Shown here: piece after piece, positions 1 to 11,039 of the stretch
Position numbering within the stretch: the first letter of the stretch is position 1
Layout: every line of letters starts with the position of its first letter
Source of the DNA: Lates calcarifer
Taxonomy: Eukaryota; Chordata; Actinopteri; Centropomidae
Direction of reading: 5' to 3'
Assembly: GCF_001640805.2 (NCBI RefSeq)
Contig: NC_066856.1
Coordinates: forward strand, 19,044,712-19,108,711
Length of the DNA: 64,000 nt
Program-made: the position numbers and the translations under genes
Notes under the pieces: generated by a model
The model's input: the letters and a program-made list of their open reading frames with translations, nothing else
The model's database searches: none
What the model was told of the DNA's origin: nothing

Positions 1-512
1 AAATTAGTTTCACCCAGGAAACATAACGGTACCTGCCGTAAGAGCAGGAGAGAGGGGACGGAGAGGATCATGAGGCCTTAACTGGACTGCAGTGTTCTGG
101 TGTTTGTGCCTGCCAGAGGAGGTGAGTGATGCGTTCACTGCCAATTGGCCAGTTTATGTAAATAATAAATATATAACCACACACCTCATGGGTGGCCTGT
201 TGGTTAAACGGTAAAACACTGTCGCATGTCATGTCTCATCATATGTTCAGACTGAATCTAATAATAGCAACAGTAACTTAATAATAACAGTAATCAAAAG
301 AATATATTATGAACCATCTTCGTGTAGATTCTCTTTATCCTTCCAACACAAATCAGCCTCATGTGAAGTTATAAAAGAAGCGATAGAGGAAGAGAGGGGG
401 CGGTGTCGCCACAGAACAAACTTTCAAACGTTCATCTGTTATTTCAAGAATAAAATCATCCTGAGAGGAAAGTTTCTTCTTTTGGTCTGATTCTGTGAAC
501 CAACATGTAGAC

Positions 513-1760
513 TCTACATGTTGGTGGGGTGTCAAGCTCAATTGCACAGGGGGCCAAAATTCAAAACACAGTTTAGGTCGCGGGCCGAACAGGATAAACA
601 TTTATTGAACACACTAAAACTAAATGTTTTTGAACATAAATATGAATAAAAACAGACAGGAATATTATTCCGGAATAAATAAACTTAAACTTTAAATAAC
701 TTAAAATATTTTGCTCTCCATAAAAATATATCCTGTCAAAATTATACAAGTTAGAAATATGAACATGCTGCAAAAAACACCTGAAAAAATAAATAAAAAT
801 TGTGACAGTGCTTGTGCTTTAAGTAAACGTTAAAATAACAAATCAAAACATTTGAATTTCTTTACTTTTATGTCATTTTATTAGAGCTGGATGCTCGGCA
901 TCTTTTTTTGGCAACAAGTTCTTTTATGTTTGGTGTGAGGTCCTGTGTTGTGGAGATTCTCAGGATGGACTGCAGGTGCTCATCAGTGTGTGCTGTATTG
1001 TTAGTCTTCATCACTGAGAAGAGCTTCTCACACAGATATGTGCTACCAAACGCACACGGTTCGAGCCGCATGTAGACGGAGCTGGGGCATTGCTGCGGGA
1101 ATGGAGTGAATAAACTGTGCGGGCCCTGCAGTGTCGTGCTTTGCCTTTAGTGTCCCATTACACTGCAGCTCAATCAGCTCCATCTGAATGTGCACAGGTG
1201 CAGTTTCCACGTCGACGGCAAATGGGTTGCGAAGCAACTCGAAATTCTTTTTTTGTGCTTCAAAGTCACCAAAGCTCTGTGCGAACTCAATGCGCTCAGT
1301 TTATCAGCAAAGTGCGCATTTGATTGACGCGGGAAGCGTTCGGCAAGGCAACTGAAGCGCTGCATTATGGGATCTGTAGTTTAATTAATGACAATAATAT
1401 CCTCCTGAGAATCAAGGGAAAAAAGTGTCTTACAATTTCTGTTTTTTTGTGATTTCCTATCTATTTGGGCCAAAAAAAAAAACACCTTACAATTTACATT
1501 TTTTTAAATATATTTTTTATTTTAATTTCACAGCATGTCCATTGTAGAGGACAACAGGACGATATCTGTGTGAAAATAGAACTAAATTTAGAAAACAAGA
1601 AATAAGGAGCAGATTATATCTTTGGCTTTTTGGCTTGTCCATTATAAAGGACATAAATGAATGGGCCGGGTCTCAGGAGGATATAAAATGATCTCGCGAG
1701 CCGGATATAATCGCACGCCGGGCCGGATGTGGCCTGCGGGCCTTGAGTTTGACACATGTG
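513..1760 (-). mobile_element. hAT-family DNA transposon remnant with 8-bp target site duplication
   Basis: The insert is flanked by a perfect 8-bp direct repeat, ATGTAGAC (505-512 and 1761-1768). The same site is present once and unoccupied in the paralogous intron at 3450-3457. The ends are imperfect inverted repeats: GGGGTGTCAAGCTCA at the left against TGTGTCAAACTCAAGG at the right. This resembles the common hAT end CAGGGGTGTCAAACTC. The interior minus strand carries decayed transposase coding. At about 1.25 kb it is an internally deleted, non-autonomous remnant. The outermost 11-12 bases at the left (513-524) are not transposon-like but an inverted copy of the host flank (see findings). 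Confidence 0.85.
868..1330 (-). pseudogene. hAT transposase C-terminal fragment (GTF2IRD2/ZBED-like), frameshifted
   Basis: Two minus-strand segments in different frames resemble the C-terminal end of domesticated-looking hAT transposases often named GTF2IRD2-like. The upstream segment reads FGDFEAQKKNFELLRNPFAV and continues to an MPQLRLHAA motif. The downstream segment (868-1071) reads FGSTYLCEKLFSVMKTN, then DEHLQSILRIS, the conserved hAT dimerisation region, and ends at a stop after a KKRCRAS tail. The frame breaks near 1050-1075. The catalytic domain, zinc finger and N-terminus are absent, so no active enzyme can be made. Confidence 0.75.
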
Positions 1761-2154
1761 ATGTAGACCAACAAAACCCTGAGTTATTCTTCTCTAACTT
1801 CTCAGTAAAGACGTGTCTCTTTACCTGATGTGTTGCAGACACTGAGGTGTCCTGTGTTTTCATGGAGAGCTGCATCTTACCGTGCAGCTTCCAGAGCGGA
1901 GCTGATCCAGATTCAGGAGACAGCAGGACACCTTCAGGTTCACTCCTTCTACAGAAACCAAGACCAGCTCGGACTCCAGGACCAGAACTTCAGAGGCAGA
2001 ACATCACAGCTGACAGGGGTGGAGGTTCAGGACCAGGGCAGATACAGATGCTTCACCAGCACCATGAGAGGAAACAAGGATTCATTGATCAACCTGAGAG
2101 TGGACGGTATGAGAGACACACAGGAGATACACAAAACTGTTAATTAGTGATTAG

Positions 2155-2155
<1 letters not shown>

Positions 2156-2206
<51 letters not shown>
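2156..2206. repeat. (TA)n microsatellite at the duplication boundary
   Basis: An uninterrupted AT dinucleotide run lies just 3' of the pseudogene V exon. Similarity to the intact copy stops here: the corresponding position in the intact gene (about 3885) continues directly into the next intron and exon 3. The run may mark the breakpoint of the tandem duplication. Confidence 0.9.
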
Positions 2207-2210
<4 letters not shown>

Positions 2211-2642
2211 GTATTTCACGGCTCACTCTTTGCATACAAATAACAAGTGAGAATAAATAATAAAGCACCGCTGTCATGATTTTTGTGGCTCTTCTTTAAT
2301 TAATTAAATCCTTTTAAAGGAGGGATGAGCTCTGTAAAGAAAGTCTGAGCTAAACACATAAATACTTGAATTTATGAAGAAACCACTGCTGAAAACTCAG
2401 CTACACTCGTTTCCTAGAAAAAACCGTGAAGTGCAGTGATTGAACGCAACATCCGTCCTTGGAGGAAGGAGACGTGGGAAAGAGGATAGACTCTCAGGAT
2501 CTGGATCTTGGATCTGTGGTGTGTATTTTTGTTTTTTCTCACCGATGTCGTTTGACTTTAACAACTAACGGAAAATGCGTAAAGGGTTCGCAGGTTCACC
2601 ACTAAAATAACAACATCATGGTGGACTGAAAGGATTCAGACA
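2207..2642. other. Upstream region of the first HHLA2-like gene
   Basis: This stretch separates the pseudogene copy from the start codon at 2643. It should hold the promoter and 5' UTR, but I see no convincing TATA box or initiator. Nothing else is recognisable. Confidence 0.4.
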
Positions 2643-5444
2643 ATGATCAGACTCCGCGCTGCCATGTTGCTGTTGATGTGCAGTTTTCTGTGGATTGTCT
2701 CTGCGAAAGGAGGTGAGTCAGGTCTTTACTGGCATAACAGTAATCCAAAGCATGTGCTGTATCACGAATCGTCTGAGTGCACGTTCATTTTCTCCTTCTA
2801 ACAACAAATCACTTCATGTGAGGTTATAAAATAAACCATAGAGAGAGAGGGAGGGAGGGGCGGTGTCGATACAGAACAAAACTGAAAACACTCCCACTGT
2901 GTTTGGTCAGTTTGGTGAATTTAGTGAGAGGTCACTGGTTACAAAGCAGATTTACTGATCCGCTGATTTTAGATACAGGTCGTTGTTACAGAGGGAAAAT
3001 GCTGTTGCTCTGTTTACAGACGTGTTCCAGTAAATCTGGACAGATGCCCCCTCCCTTCCGCCGGAAAGACGCACAGATTGAGCAGGATGGATTTACGAAA
3101 ATGATGTAATGTTAGTTTGGGTGTAGACAATAAATAAATATGGATTATTACTGATATAGCAGAGTGTGGTACAGTACAGTTTGTGACTGCAGTGATAACC
3201 TTTCTAATCTAAACTTCCTGTGTCTGCTTTCCTTCTGACTTCATCCACATTTTTTCATGCTGAGCAACAAGTCCAAGCTCACGGGTCATGTGTCCAGTCA
3301 TACGATCCTTCTAACATTACACCCAACTTTCCAGTTCCTTCTTCATAATATAACTCCCTAATCAAAGCCATTCATTCTGGATTTCAAGGTAAAAATAAAA
3401 TCATCCTGAGAGGAAAGTTTCTTCTTTTGGTCTGATTCTGTGAACCAACATGTAGACCAACGAAACCCTGAGTTATTCTTCTCTAACTTCTCAGTAAAGA
3501 CGTGTCTCTTTACCTGATGTGTTGCAGACACTGAGGTGTCCTGTGTTTTCATGGAGAGCTGCATCTTACCGTGCAGCTTCCAGAGCGGAGCTGATCCAGT
3601 CATCCACTGGAATCTGGTGACAGCAGGAAACCCTTATGTCCACTCCTTCTACAGCAACAAAGACCAGCTCGGACTCCAGGACCAGTTCTTCAGAGGCAGA
3701 ACATCACTGTTCAAGGACCAGATCTCCAGAGGAAACGCCTCACTCCAGCTGACAGGGGTGGAGGTTCAGGACCAGGGCAGATACAAGTGTCACACAAGCA
3801 CCATGAGAGGAAACAAGGATTCATTGATCAACCTGAGAGTGGACGGTATGAGAGACACACAGGAGATACACAAAGACATTAACTTTAATTAACAACATCC
3901 TCTTTTCTTGCAGCTCCAGTCAGTAAAGTCAACATGGAGCAGGTAGGAAACAGGATCATCTGCAGCTCAGAGGGGATCTACCCTAAACCTGATCTCACCT
4001 GGTCCACCAGACCTCCATCCAACACAACGTTCACCAACAAAACTGAAGTCCAGAAGAATGAGCAGCAGCTCTACAACATCAGTAGTTCTCTGATACTTTC
4101 AGACAGTGAAACTGATCTGATCTACATCTGCACCATCAGCACTCGAAAAAACTGGAGGAGAGTCACTTGGAGAAAACTACGTGAGAATTATATCTAATCC
4201 GTCAATTAAACCAATAAATTAAGTTGATCTTAACTAACTCACAGCATTAAATGATTTGCCATCAGATTTTGCACAGACATGCATGGTCCCCTGAGCTTGA
4301 ACCCTAATGACTTTGATGATCCTCTTCCAGCACCATCAACAGGTAGAGAAATAGTTTGACTCCAGTTGATGGACTGACATTCATGGTTCTCTGAGGATGA
4401 ACCCTGCTGACTTTGCTGATTTTTCCTCAAGCACTTTTCCTAATGCTTAACCTTCCACCAAATCACACTGAAATTTAGTTAAAGATAACTTTTCACAGGG
4501 TTTTTAAACATATTTCTTTTTGTGTCGTATCATTTCAGCTTCTATCAGTGTTTCAGACTCTGAAACAACAATCTCCTGCCCTGACTCAATCACCTCAATC
4601 ACAGGCTTCAGTCTCACCTGGAGATTCAACCACAGTCAGATCATCCTGAACCAGAGCAGAGCTGACATCAGCTACACAGTGTCAGAGGAGTGGAGGCAGC
4701 AGGTGAAGGGTGTGTCAGAGTCAGGCAGCCTCATGCTACAGGACTTATCTTCACATCATGAGGGAATATACAGCTGTGAAGTCAGTGATGCTGAGGAGAC
4801 TCTGATAACCAACACCTTTCTGAGAATAAAAGGTAAGATCGAGTCAAGGAAAGAGAAGTCTATCAGAGCACGGGCTGTTGTCTTCCCATCACTTTGCTTT
4901 TGTGGTTGCCTTTGTATCATGAGCCATGGTCATCACCTGAAAACAGTCAGTCATGGTGCTACAAGCTACGTAGGTTGCTCGTTTGGTTTGTAGAAAGTTC
5001 AATTAACAGATTGTTTGTTTCAGGGAGTCAGACTCATGTCACAGTTATTATTCTAGCTGTGGTGGTAGCAGTCCTTGTGGTTTTATTGTCAGCAGCCCTG
5101 GCACTGTACTACAAATATAAAAAGGTAGGAAAATACTTTGATCTGTTTGATTTTATTATCTGTTTGTGTATATTGTACCAATTATTATGTGTGTTGAACA
5201 CAGAGAGGAGCAGAACCACATGTGACAGCAACCTACTCTCAGGTAAGTACATCTTCATCAAGAGGCCTGGAAACATTTACTACCAGCAGATTTACTACTC
5301 TCACAATCATTTTACTTTTCCCCAAATCATCTAATCAATCAATGATTACTCAAATAAACCTTATTCACTGTAAACACTCAACTAATAGAAAAATATAAAT
5401 GCTGGCTCAAATTTATTCTGCTCTGCTGTTTGCAGGAAACGTGA
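2643..5444 (+). CDS. HHLA2-like B7-family membrane protein, copy A
   Basis: This is a predicted single-pass cell-surface ligand of the B7/butyrophilin group. Its three Ig domains in V-C-V order are the design of HHLA2. Exons are 2643-2712, 3528-3845, 3914-4180, 4539-4832, 5024-5124, 5204-5242 and 5436-5444, giving 365 residues. Exon 1 encodes a signal peptide (MIRLRAAMLLLMCSFLWIVS). Domain 1 has the VSC and ILPC cysteines, the IHWN tryptophan and QGRYKC. Domain 2 has IICSSEG, LTWSTR and YICTIS. Domain 3 has ISCP, LTWRF and YSCEVS. The transmembrane helix (VIILAVVVAVLVVLL) is followed by a very short tail ending in ATYSQET. In mammals HHLA2 binds T/NK-cell receptors; fish partners are unknown. 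Proximity to cip2a supports the HHLA2 assignment. An alternative name would be butyrophilin-like. Confidence 0.8.
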
Positions 5445-7058
5445 CTCAGTGATGAACCCCTGACAAACCTCCTACAAGATGTCCAACAACCAGAGGCTCT
5501 GGTGAACTCAACGTCACACAGCGCTGCTCTGAAGTGTGACTGCATTCAAACAATCCACAAAGAGAAACATACCAACACTAACGAAGCTCTGTCTCATGCT
5601 CTATGACACCTCAGCTGTGTAACATGCCTGAATCTCTTGGTCAAGCAGTCAGATTGCATCGTGTTTGTTTGTAAATGTCCAGCTGGAATCTGCACAGATG
5701 TGCAACTCTAAATCTGTGGAGCGCCCCTTTAAGAACTCCCTCTAGTCCCTCAGAGAGACTCAGAGGCTGTTTAACACTATAGAATGTAAACTAGACAGAC
5801 CATCCAGTTATGGAAAAACAATGTTTGTTCTTTTATAGTGAAGGATGCAATTCACCCTGTTTGATTCAGCAAAAAAATGTAGCTCTCTACATGAGACATG
5901 GAATGACTCATGCAGAAATCATGAAACAGTGATGTGAAGCTTTCAAGGCTTCAAATCAAATCAATAGTGCTTCTGATCAACACTACCAGTGTGACCCTGA
6001 CAGAGGACTGAAGCTGCTGCTCAGTGTCTTTAGAATTTTTGTAATTCCTCTTTTGACTTTTCAGCATTGACTTTTCATTCAAACATCAGCTTTACCAGCT
6101 GGTGTGGATATAACAGCATTATTACCTGTTTAGGTTGAGAAGCTGCACTTTACTGAGCTGCAGTCCATCTTTAGAAGACAGATGCTCCTTAACTAACCTG
6201 GACCAGACTGTGTTTTGGTCTTTGTGCGTTAAGTTCAACAGCAGCAACAACAGCAAATACTAGATGGCAGCATAGTGAAAAAATTTACACTAAGTATAAT
6301 CACTTTCTGTGATGTATTAAGGCTGAAATAGGATGATTAATGCTCTGGTTGCACTCTATGATAACACAGATACACACTGAGTCAACACTCTTTAAATGTA
6401 AATTCACTATCATCTACACTATCATCTATGAAGGAGGAGAATAAAATTGGATGGTTGGAAGGATGTTGAACTCTTCTTTCTCCAAGTGTTGAAACTCTTC
6501 TCCTGATTTAGAAGGAACACAGCCATCAAACTTTAAGAATTACACTTAAAGAATGCTCTAAGGAGCCAGTTTAGAGGTAAAAGAGGGGATACAGTGAATT
6601 TATATTATTTATATATATATTATTTATATTATTCATCCAAAAATGGATGAAATAACAAGAAATTAGTTCACTTAAATGTAATAAATCTATTAATTTACCT
6701 TTAATAGGATAAAGAGCTTTTATTCTGATGTATCTGAGCTGAAGTTAATAAAGACAGATGTGGATTTCAGTCCAAGATGGACATACTTACGTTTGCAAGT
6801 AGGAATAAAAAGGAAGGAAATTTACTTACTCTGTTTTTATGTTTTATGTGCAAAGTTTTATATCTATGTAACCAAACCGACTGAGGCGTGTCTCTGCTCC
6901 GAGCTTTTAGTTTTACGTTAATCATCCAAAGGGCGGTGGTTGTGCTGGGCGGTCGATTCCTGGTGGAGGAGGACAAACTGGTCCTGTCACTCTGCTGCTG
7001 CACGTAGAGAGAAATAAACTATCACTATCACTGTGCTCACGCTGTTAGTTAGTTAATT
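5445..7058. other. 3' UTR and intergenic space between the two HHLA2-like genes
   Basis: No coding exon is supported. AATAAA occurs at 6747-6752 and could end a long 3' UTR of copy A, although AATAAA-like strings also occur earlier (near 5350). The rest is AT-rich with no repeat I recognise. The right end should hold the promoter of copy B. Confidence 0.4.
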
Positions 7059-9722
7059 ATGGCGGCGAATGAAGCTCTCCTCCTCTGTTCTCTCCTGTGG
7101 ATCGTCTCCTCAGCAGAAGGGAAAGGTGAGCAGTCAGATGCATGTGAGTAAGGCAAAGTACACTTCATAGAAATGTCTGGGTGAACGCAGACACAGCCTG
7201 CGTTAAGATAAGAATATTAGCCAAATATAACATCTGTGCTTCTTCATGTTTTTGAGAATATAGCTGGAAATAAATATCCAAAAACAAATGTTGGAATAAT
7301 GTTCAAATAATGGAAATACCCCACATATCCAGCTGAAAAGACAGTATTGTTTTTAGGCATGCAAGTAATGTGGCTCCATGGATAGGATGTCAGTGTCCAA
7401 CACTAACAGAGCTTGGCCATCACAGCAGTCTTGGTGAAGTGTAGAGAATCCGTGGTCCAAGAAATCTTCTCCTGACTGTGTTTCTGTTTCCTGTGTCTCG
7501 TCTTCACGACTCTCCAGAGTTCACAGTCACCTGTCTGGCTTCAGAGGACTGCACGCTCCCCTGTCAGTTCCAATCTGACGGCAGAGGTGCGAGGATCATG
7601 TGGTACAAGAAGAAAACCATCGTGAGCTGCACGCGCTACGGCAACACCAGCTTTGTGGTCGGCCACAACTCACCGGCCGACAAGTACAAGGGAAGAACGG
7701 GCCTGTATGCGGACCAGGTACTGGAGGGAAACGCCACACTGCTGCTGAGGAACGTCACGCCGAACGACCAGGGAAAATACTTCTGCATCACCATGACTGC
7801 ACCCCGCACCGACGAATCTGGCATCATTTCTCTTGTTATAAAAGGTACAGATTATTGTAATTCTTGAGATTATAAAAAGATGAACAAGGGTTTTTCATTC
7901 TTGGCTGCAGATTTTCTTTTTGCAAAACAAGTTCTCCCGAGCCTTCAGAAACTCCTGCAGGTTAAACTGGATGAACCAAACACTTTCAGCTCTGACGAAC
8001 TGTGAAAGACATGCTGCTTTGCTGTAGAAGTTGAACCAGATCCAGCATTTTTAGCAAAGCCTCCCATGTTCAAATTTCTACTGTTAAGGTTAAAACATTA
8101 CTGTTCTTCAAACCCTTTTCTTCCCACTGAGGTTTAATCAAATTATCTTCACCAAGAAACATGAAACTCATTTTTAAAATACACTAAAGCTTCTGTTTAT
8201 ATTGTCGTATGTCACCAGTGTTATGTACAAATCTGCTTTTATCTCTACCGGTTTGTAGCTCCGGTCCGAGAGATCGACATCGACTTCAGCGGCGATGTGG
8301 TCACCTGTGCGGCCGAAGGCATCTTCCCGGCTCCGACGCTCACCTGGTCTACAGATCCTCCGGCTGACGCTCAACTCCTCCAGAACAAAACAAAGGCCCA
8401 GAAAAACAAATACGGCTTCTACGACATCCAGAGTTCACTGAGGCTGACAGGAAACATCACCACAAATCATACTTATGTTTGTAGTATAACCAGTGACAGC
8501 AACAGAAAAACTGCTTTTCTGAAAGGTAAAGGTAATTAAGGTCACGACCTTTGGTGCAAAGTTAACTTTAGTTTTAAGAGAACTCATCTTCTTACTGCTT
8601 GCTGTAGCATCAGTCCTGGCCTCTGCAGGCAGCAGTGTGAAGATTTCCTGCAGTTTGCCTCGCACCGTCCCTCAGAGCTTTAACGTCACCTGGAGGTTCA
8701 GACGCTCGCATCCCATCGTATCGATCAGTGTGGTGGATCAGAGGTCGCAGGCGAAGGTCTGGGATCAGTGGAAGCCTCGTGTCATCACAAACTTCTCAGC
8801 ATCAGGCGGCCTGCATCTGCACAGCCTGAAGTCAGAGCATCAGGGAGCCTACACCTGTGAGGTCAACACACCTGAGGAAATGTACGTCACCTGGACTGAC
8901 GTCACAGTGACTGAAGGTAAAGGCTTAAACCAGGCGGTGGCACTGCTGATCACAACTTTTACCAACAGCAAGTCAAGTTTTATCCCTTTGGTGATCCCCT
9001 GACTTTATGTTTTAAAAAGTGGCATCTAATTGTCTAATTTACCTTTCAGAATCAAAAACATTCACCTACATCATGGTCATCGCTGGACTGAGTTATTTCC
9101 TGTTTTTGTCATATGTGACACTGGGGATTCTCGGCTACAGAAGTGAGTAACTCCTCCAGGTTGGCACAAAAACAAACTGAAAAGTGGATCAGTAACTGAT
9201 CACATCCCTGCTGCGTTCAGGTCACGAGAGGTTAAAGAATCACTGGAAGAACGGCTGTTCCCAGTGTTTTTTGTACACTTAATGTATAATAAAAAATAAT
9301 GAAAATACTTAAAATAGCATCACATCAGGGTTTATTTACCTTGAATGACTGACTCTTGGTACCATGAAGCGTCCACCCTTGGTGCTCTGCCTACGAGAGT
9401 CAACCACAGAGATGCAAAACAGAAAGTGACCAAAAAGAGCAACGAAACAACCACAAAGTGACACCAAACGATCTGTTCCTGTGGCGTTCAATTACAACAT
9501 CTATTCTCACTCATTTTATGAATGTGTCCCTTCCTCTAAAAATCTCTAGGTGCTCAGGGGTTTAACTTTGCTGTCTCTCTGCATGTTTTTACACTTTTGA
9601 TACCAAACTCTTCCTCCTTTACAGTCAGACAGTTAGAGAGCGCCAGACGACAGGAGGAACAAACTGATGGAACCTCTGTGAGTTTGACTGAAGCAGTGAA
9701 CAGTGAAGTGACAGAAGAGTAA
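7059..9722 (+). CDS. HHLA2-like B7-family membrane protein, copy B
   Basis: This is a second V-C-V Ig protein, same layout as copy A but clearly diverged. Exons are 7059-7125, 7518-7844, 8259-8525, 8608-8916, 9050-9142 and 9625-9722, giving 386 residues. The signal peptide begins MAANEALLLCSLLWIVSSAE. Domain 1 has VTCLASEDCTLPC, IMWYKKK and QGKYFC. Domain 2 has VVTCAAEGIFP, LTWSTD and YVCSIT. Domain 3 has VKISCSLP, VTWRF and YTCEV. The transmembrane helix (MVIAGLSYFLFLSYVTLGI) is followed by a 33-residue cytoplasmic tail rich in Glu, Gln and Ser with no tyrosine. It therefore has no ITIM-type motif and may act purely as a ligand. It probably arose by tandem duplication with copy A; the two now differ in tail length and exon number. 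Confidence 0.82.
9403..9470. repeat. Degenerate CACAAAGAGACACAAA-type minisatellite (short copy)
   Basis: Inside the last intron of HHLA2-like copy B, motifs such as AGATGCAAAACAGAAAGTGACC and ACAACCACAAAGTGACACC repeat with loose spacing of about 20 bases. The same family occurs in a longer array at 25190-25392. Arrays of this kind are scattered through many teleost genomes. Confidence 0.55.
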
Positions 9723-10006
9723 AAAGCAGGTGGTGAAATGAAACAGAACTTTTGCTTTAAAAGAAAATGTGTCACTGCAGCTGCAAATAATAATAACTTC
9801 ACTACTGTGATTCAGACCTGCAATTCTCTGTGAGTTACATGAGCTAATGTTAGCAGGGGTTAACGTGTTGTATCTATCATTAATTATACTGTGACTGTGT
9901 ATCTTTATATTTCAGAATAACATTTTGATTTTACTCTGTTAACATATGAACTGTTGGAGATTTTTACTTTTGCAGCTCAAACTTTGTCATGTGTCATTTT
10001 ATGTAA

Positions 10007-10012
10007 AATAAA
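10007..10012 (+). promoter_or_regulatory. Poly(A) signal of HHLA2-like copy B
   Basis: AATAAA lies 285 bases after the stop codon at 9722, within ATGTAAAATAAAATTTG. It is the first canonical hexamer in a plausible position. Confidence 0.6.
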
Positions 10013-11039
10013 ATTTGCTGTTTAACCGTTAAATCTCCTGCTTCACTACTTCTCTTTGACACAAACCTTTCATGGTGATTATTCCTATAGATTTGAGGGG
10101 GTCATGTCACGTTTTCTGTGTAACTTTTCAACATCTAAAATATCAGTTTCAGCTTCACAAATCAAACCCAGTATTAGTCTGGCTCTGTGTCTTCACAAGT
10201 GTCTGAAGAGGAGCTGAAACAACTCATCAGAATTTAATACGCTGCCGGCAATCTGTTCAGACCAGTCAGACAACACAGGCTGCCAATGCACGAACATTAT
10301 GCCTCTGCAGAGTGTTTTAATACTGGAGGGCCGCCAGACCGACTGATTAATCGTTACTCTATTAAATGTAAAAAATGCTCATTTCAACTTCTCAGAGACG
10401 AGGTGATGACCTCAAATGTCTTGTTTTGTCTGAACAAAGGTCCAAACCAAGACTAATTAAATAAATATTCAGTTTGCGATGATTATAAAGCAGAGAGAAG
10501 CAATAAATCTACAAATCTGGGAGGCTGGAGCCAAAGAATGCTTGATATTTTTTCACTTTTTACTTTTAACAAATCATTTAAATGCATAATTCAGTTCTGA
10601 AAATAATTGCTGATTATTTTTGTTGATAAAAATATGAAAATCTGTCTCTTATCTTCCCTGAAAAGTTGATATTTTGGACATGTATCCATCCTGAAATCTG
10701 TTTTCTACAGCGGTATATCAGGGCCGTTGAAGGTAGAAATAAACAAAAGGAGAGAGGACAATAGCGGAGCTGGAGGAGGGGGTCATTTTTGAGAAGAAGA
10801 ATTAGGAAAGGAAAGGAAAAGGAAAACTTAGAGACAACAGAAGCAAAAATAAAATCAAAGATGTCTGCTGAGTGTAAATGTTTATTCAAACCAAACAAAA
10901 AAAAATAGTGATAAATTGGTTCCACTTCAAATTTAAGTTAAGAAAAAACACACACAGCTACAAACCTGGAAAAGTTGTCAAACAAAAAAAAAGGAAGACG
11001 CAACAGTTTAATGTGTGTGTGTGTGTGTGTGTGTCCCTG
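10013..11039. other. Intergenic space between convergent HHLA2-like copy B and chrnd
   Basis: No exon is recognisable. On the minus strand AATAAA (TTTATT at 10881-10886) lies about 155 bases after the chrnd stop and is its likely poly(A) signal. A (GT)n run at 11012-11034 falls in the chrnd 3' UTR. Confidence 0.5.

Larger units (their letters stand above)
60..2145 (+). pseudogene. Broken partial duplicate of the neighbouring HHLA2-like gene
   Basis: This block is a diverged copy of the first part of the intact gene at 2643-5444. The intron sequence at about 345-512 and 1761-1837 matches 2795-2900 and 3365-3527. An Ig V exon at 1838-2105 matches the intact exon at 3528-3845. The copy is not functional. 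The only ATG in the exon-1-like region (69) meets a stop three codons later. The V exon lacks about 18 bases that encode the core HWN tryptophan segment, and lacks a second block (the FKDQISRGNAS region). These losses shift the frame, so the cysteine-rich start and the QGRYRC end lie in different frames. No C-type Ig, transmembrane or tail exon follows before the next gene starts. A hAT element at 513-1760 sits in its intron. I infer a tandem duplication followed by decay. Confidence 0.8.

Noticed and set aside
3536..3892. Reading the V exon of HHLA2-like copy A as a separate small gene
   Set aside because: Its acceptor and donor join in phase with a signal-peptide exon and the next Ig exon.
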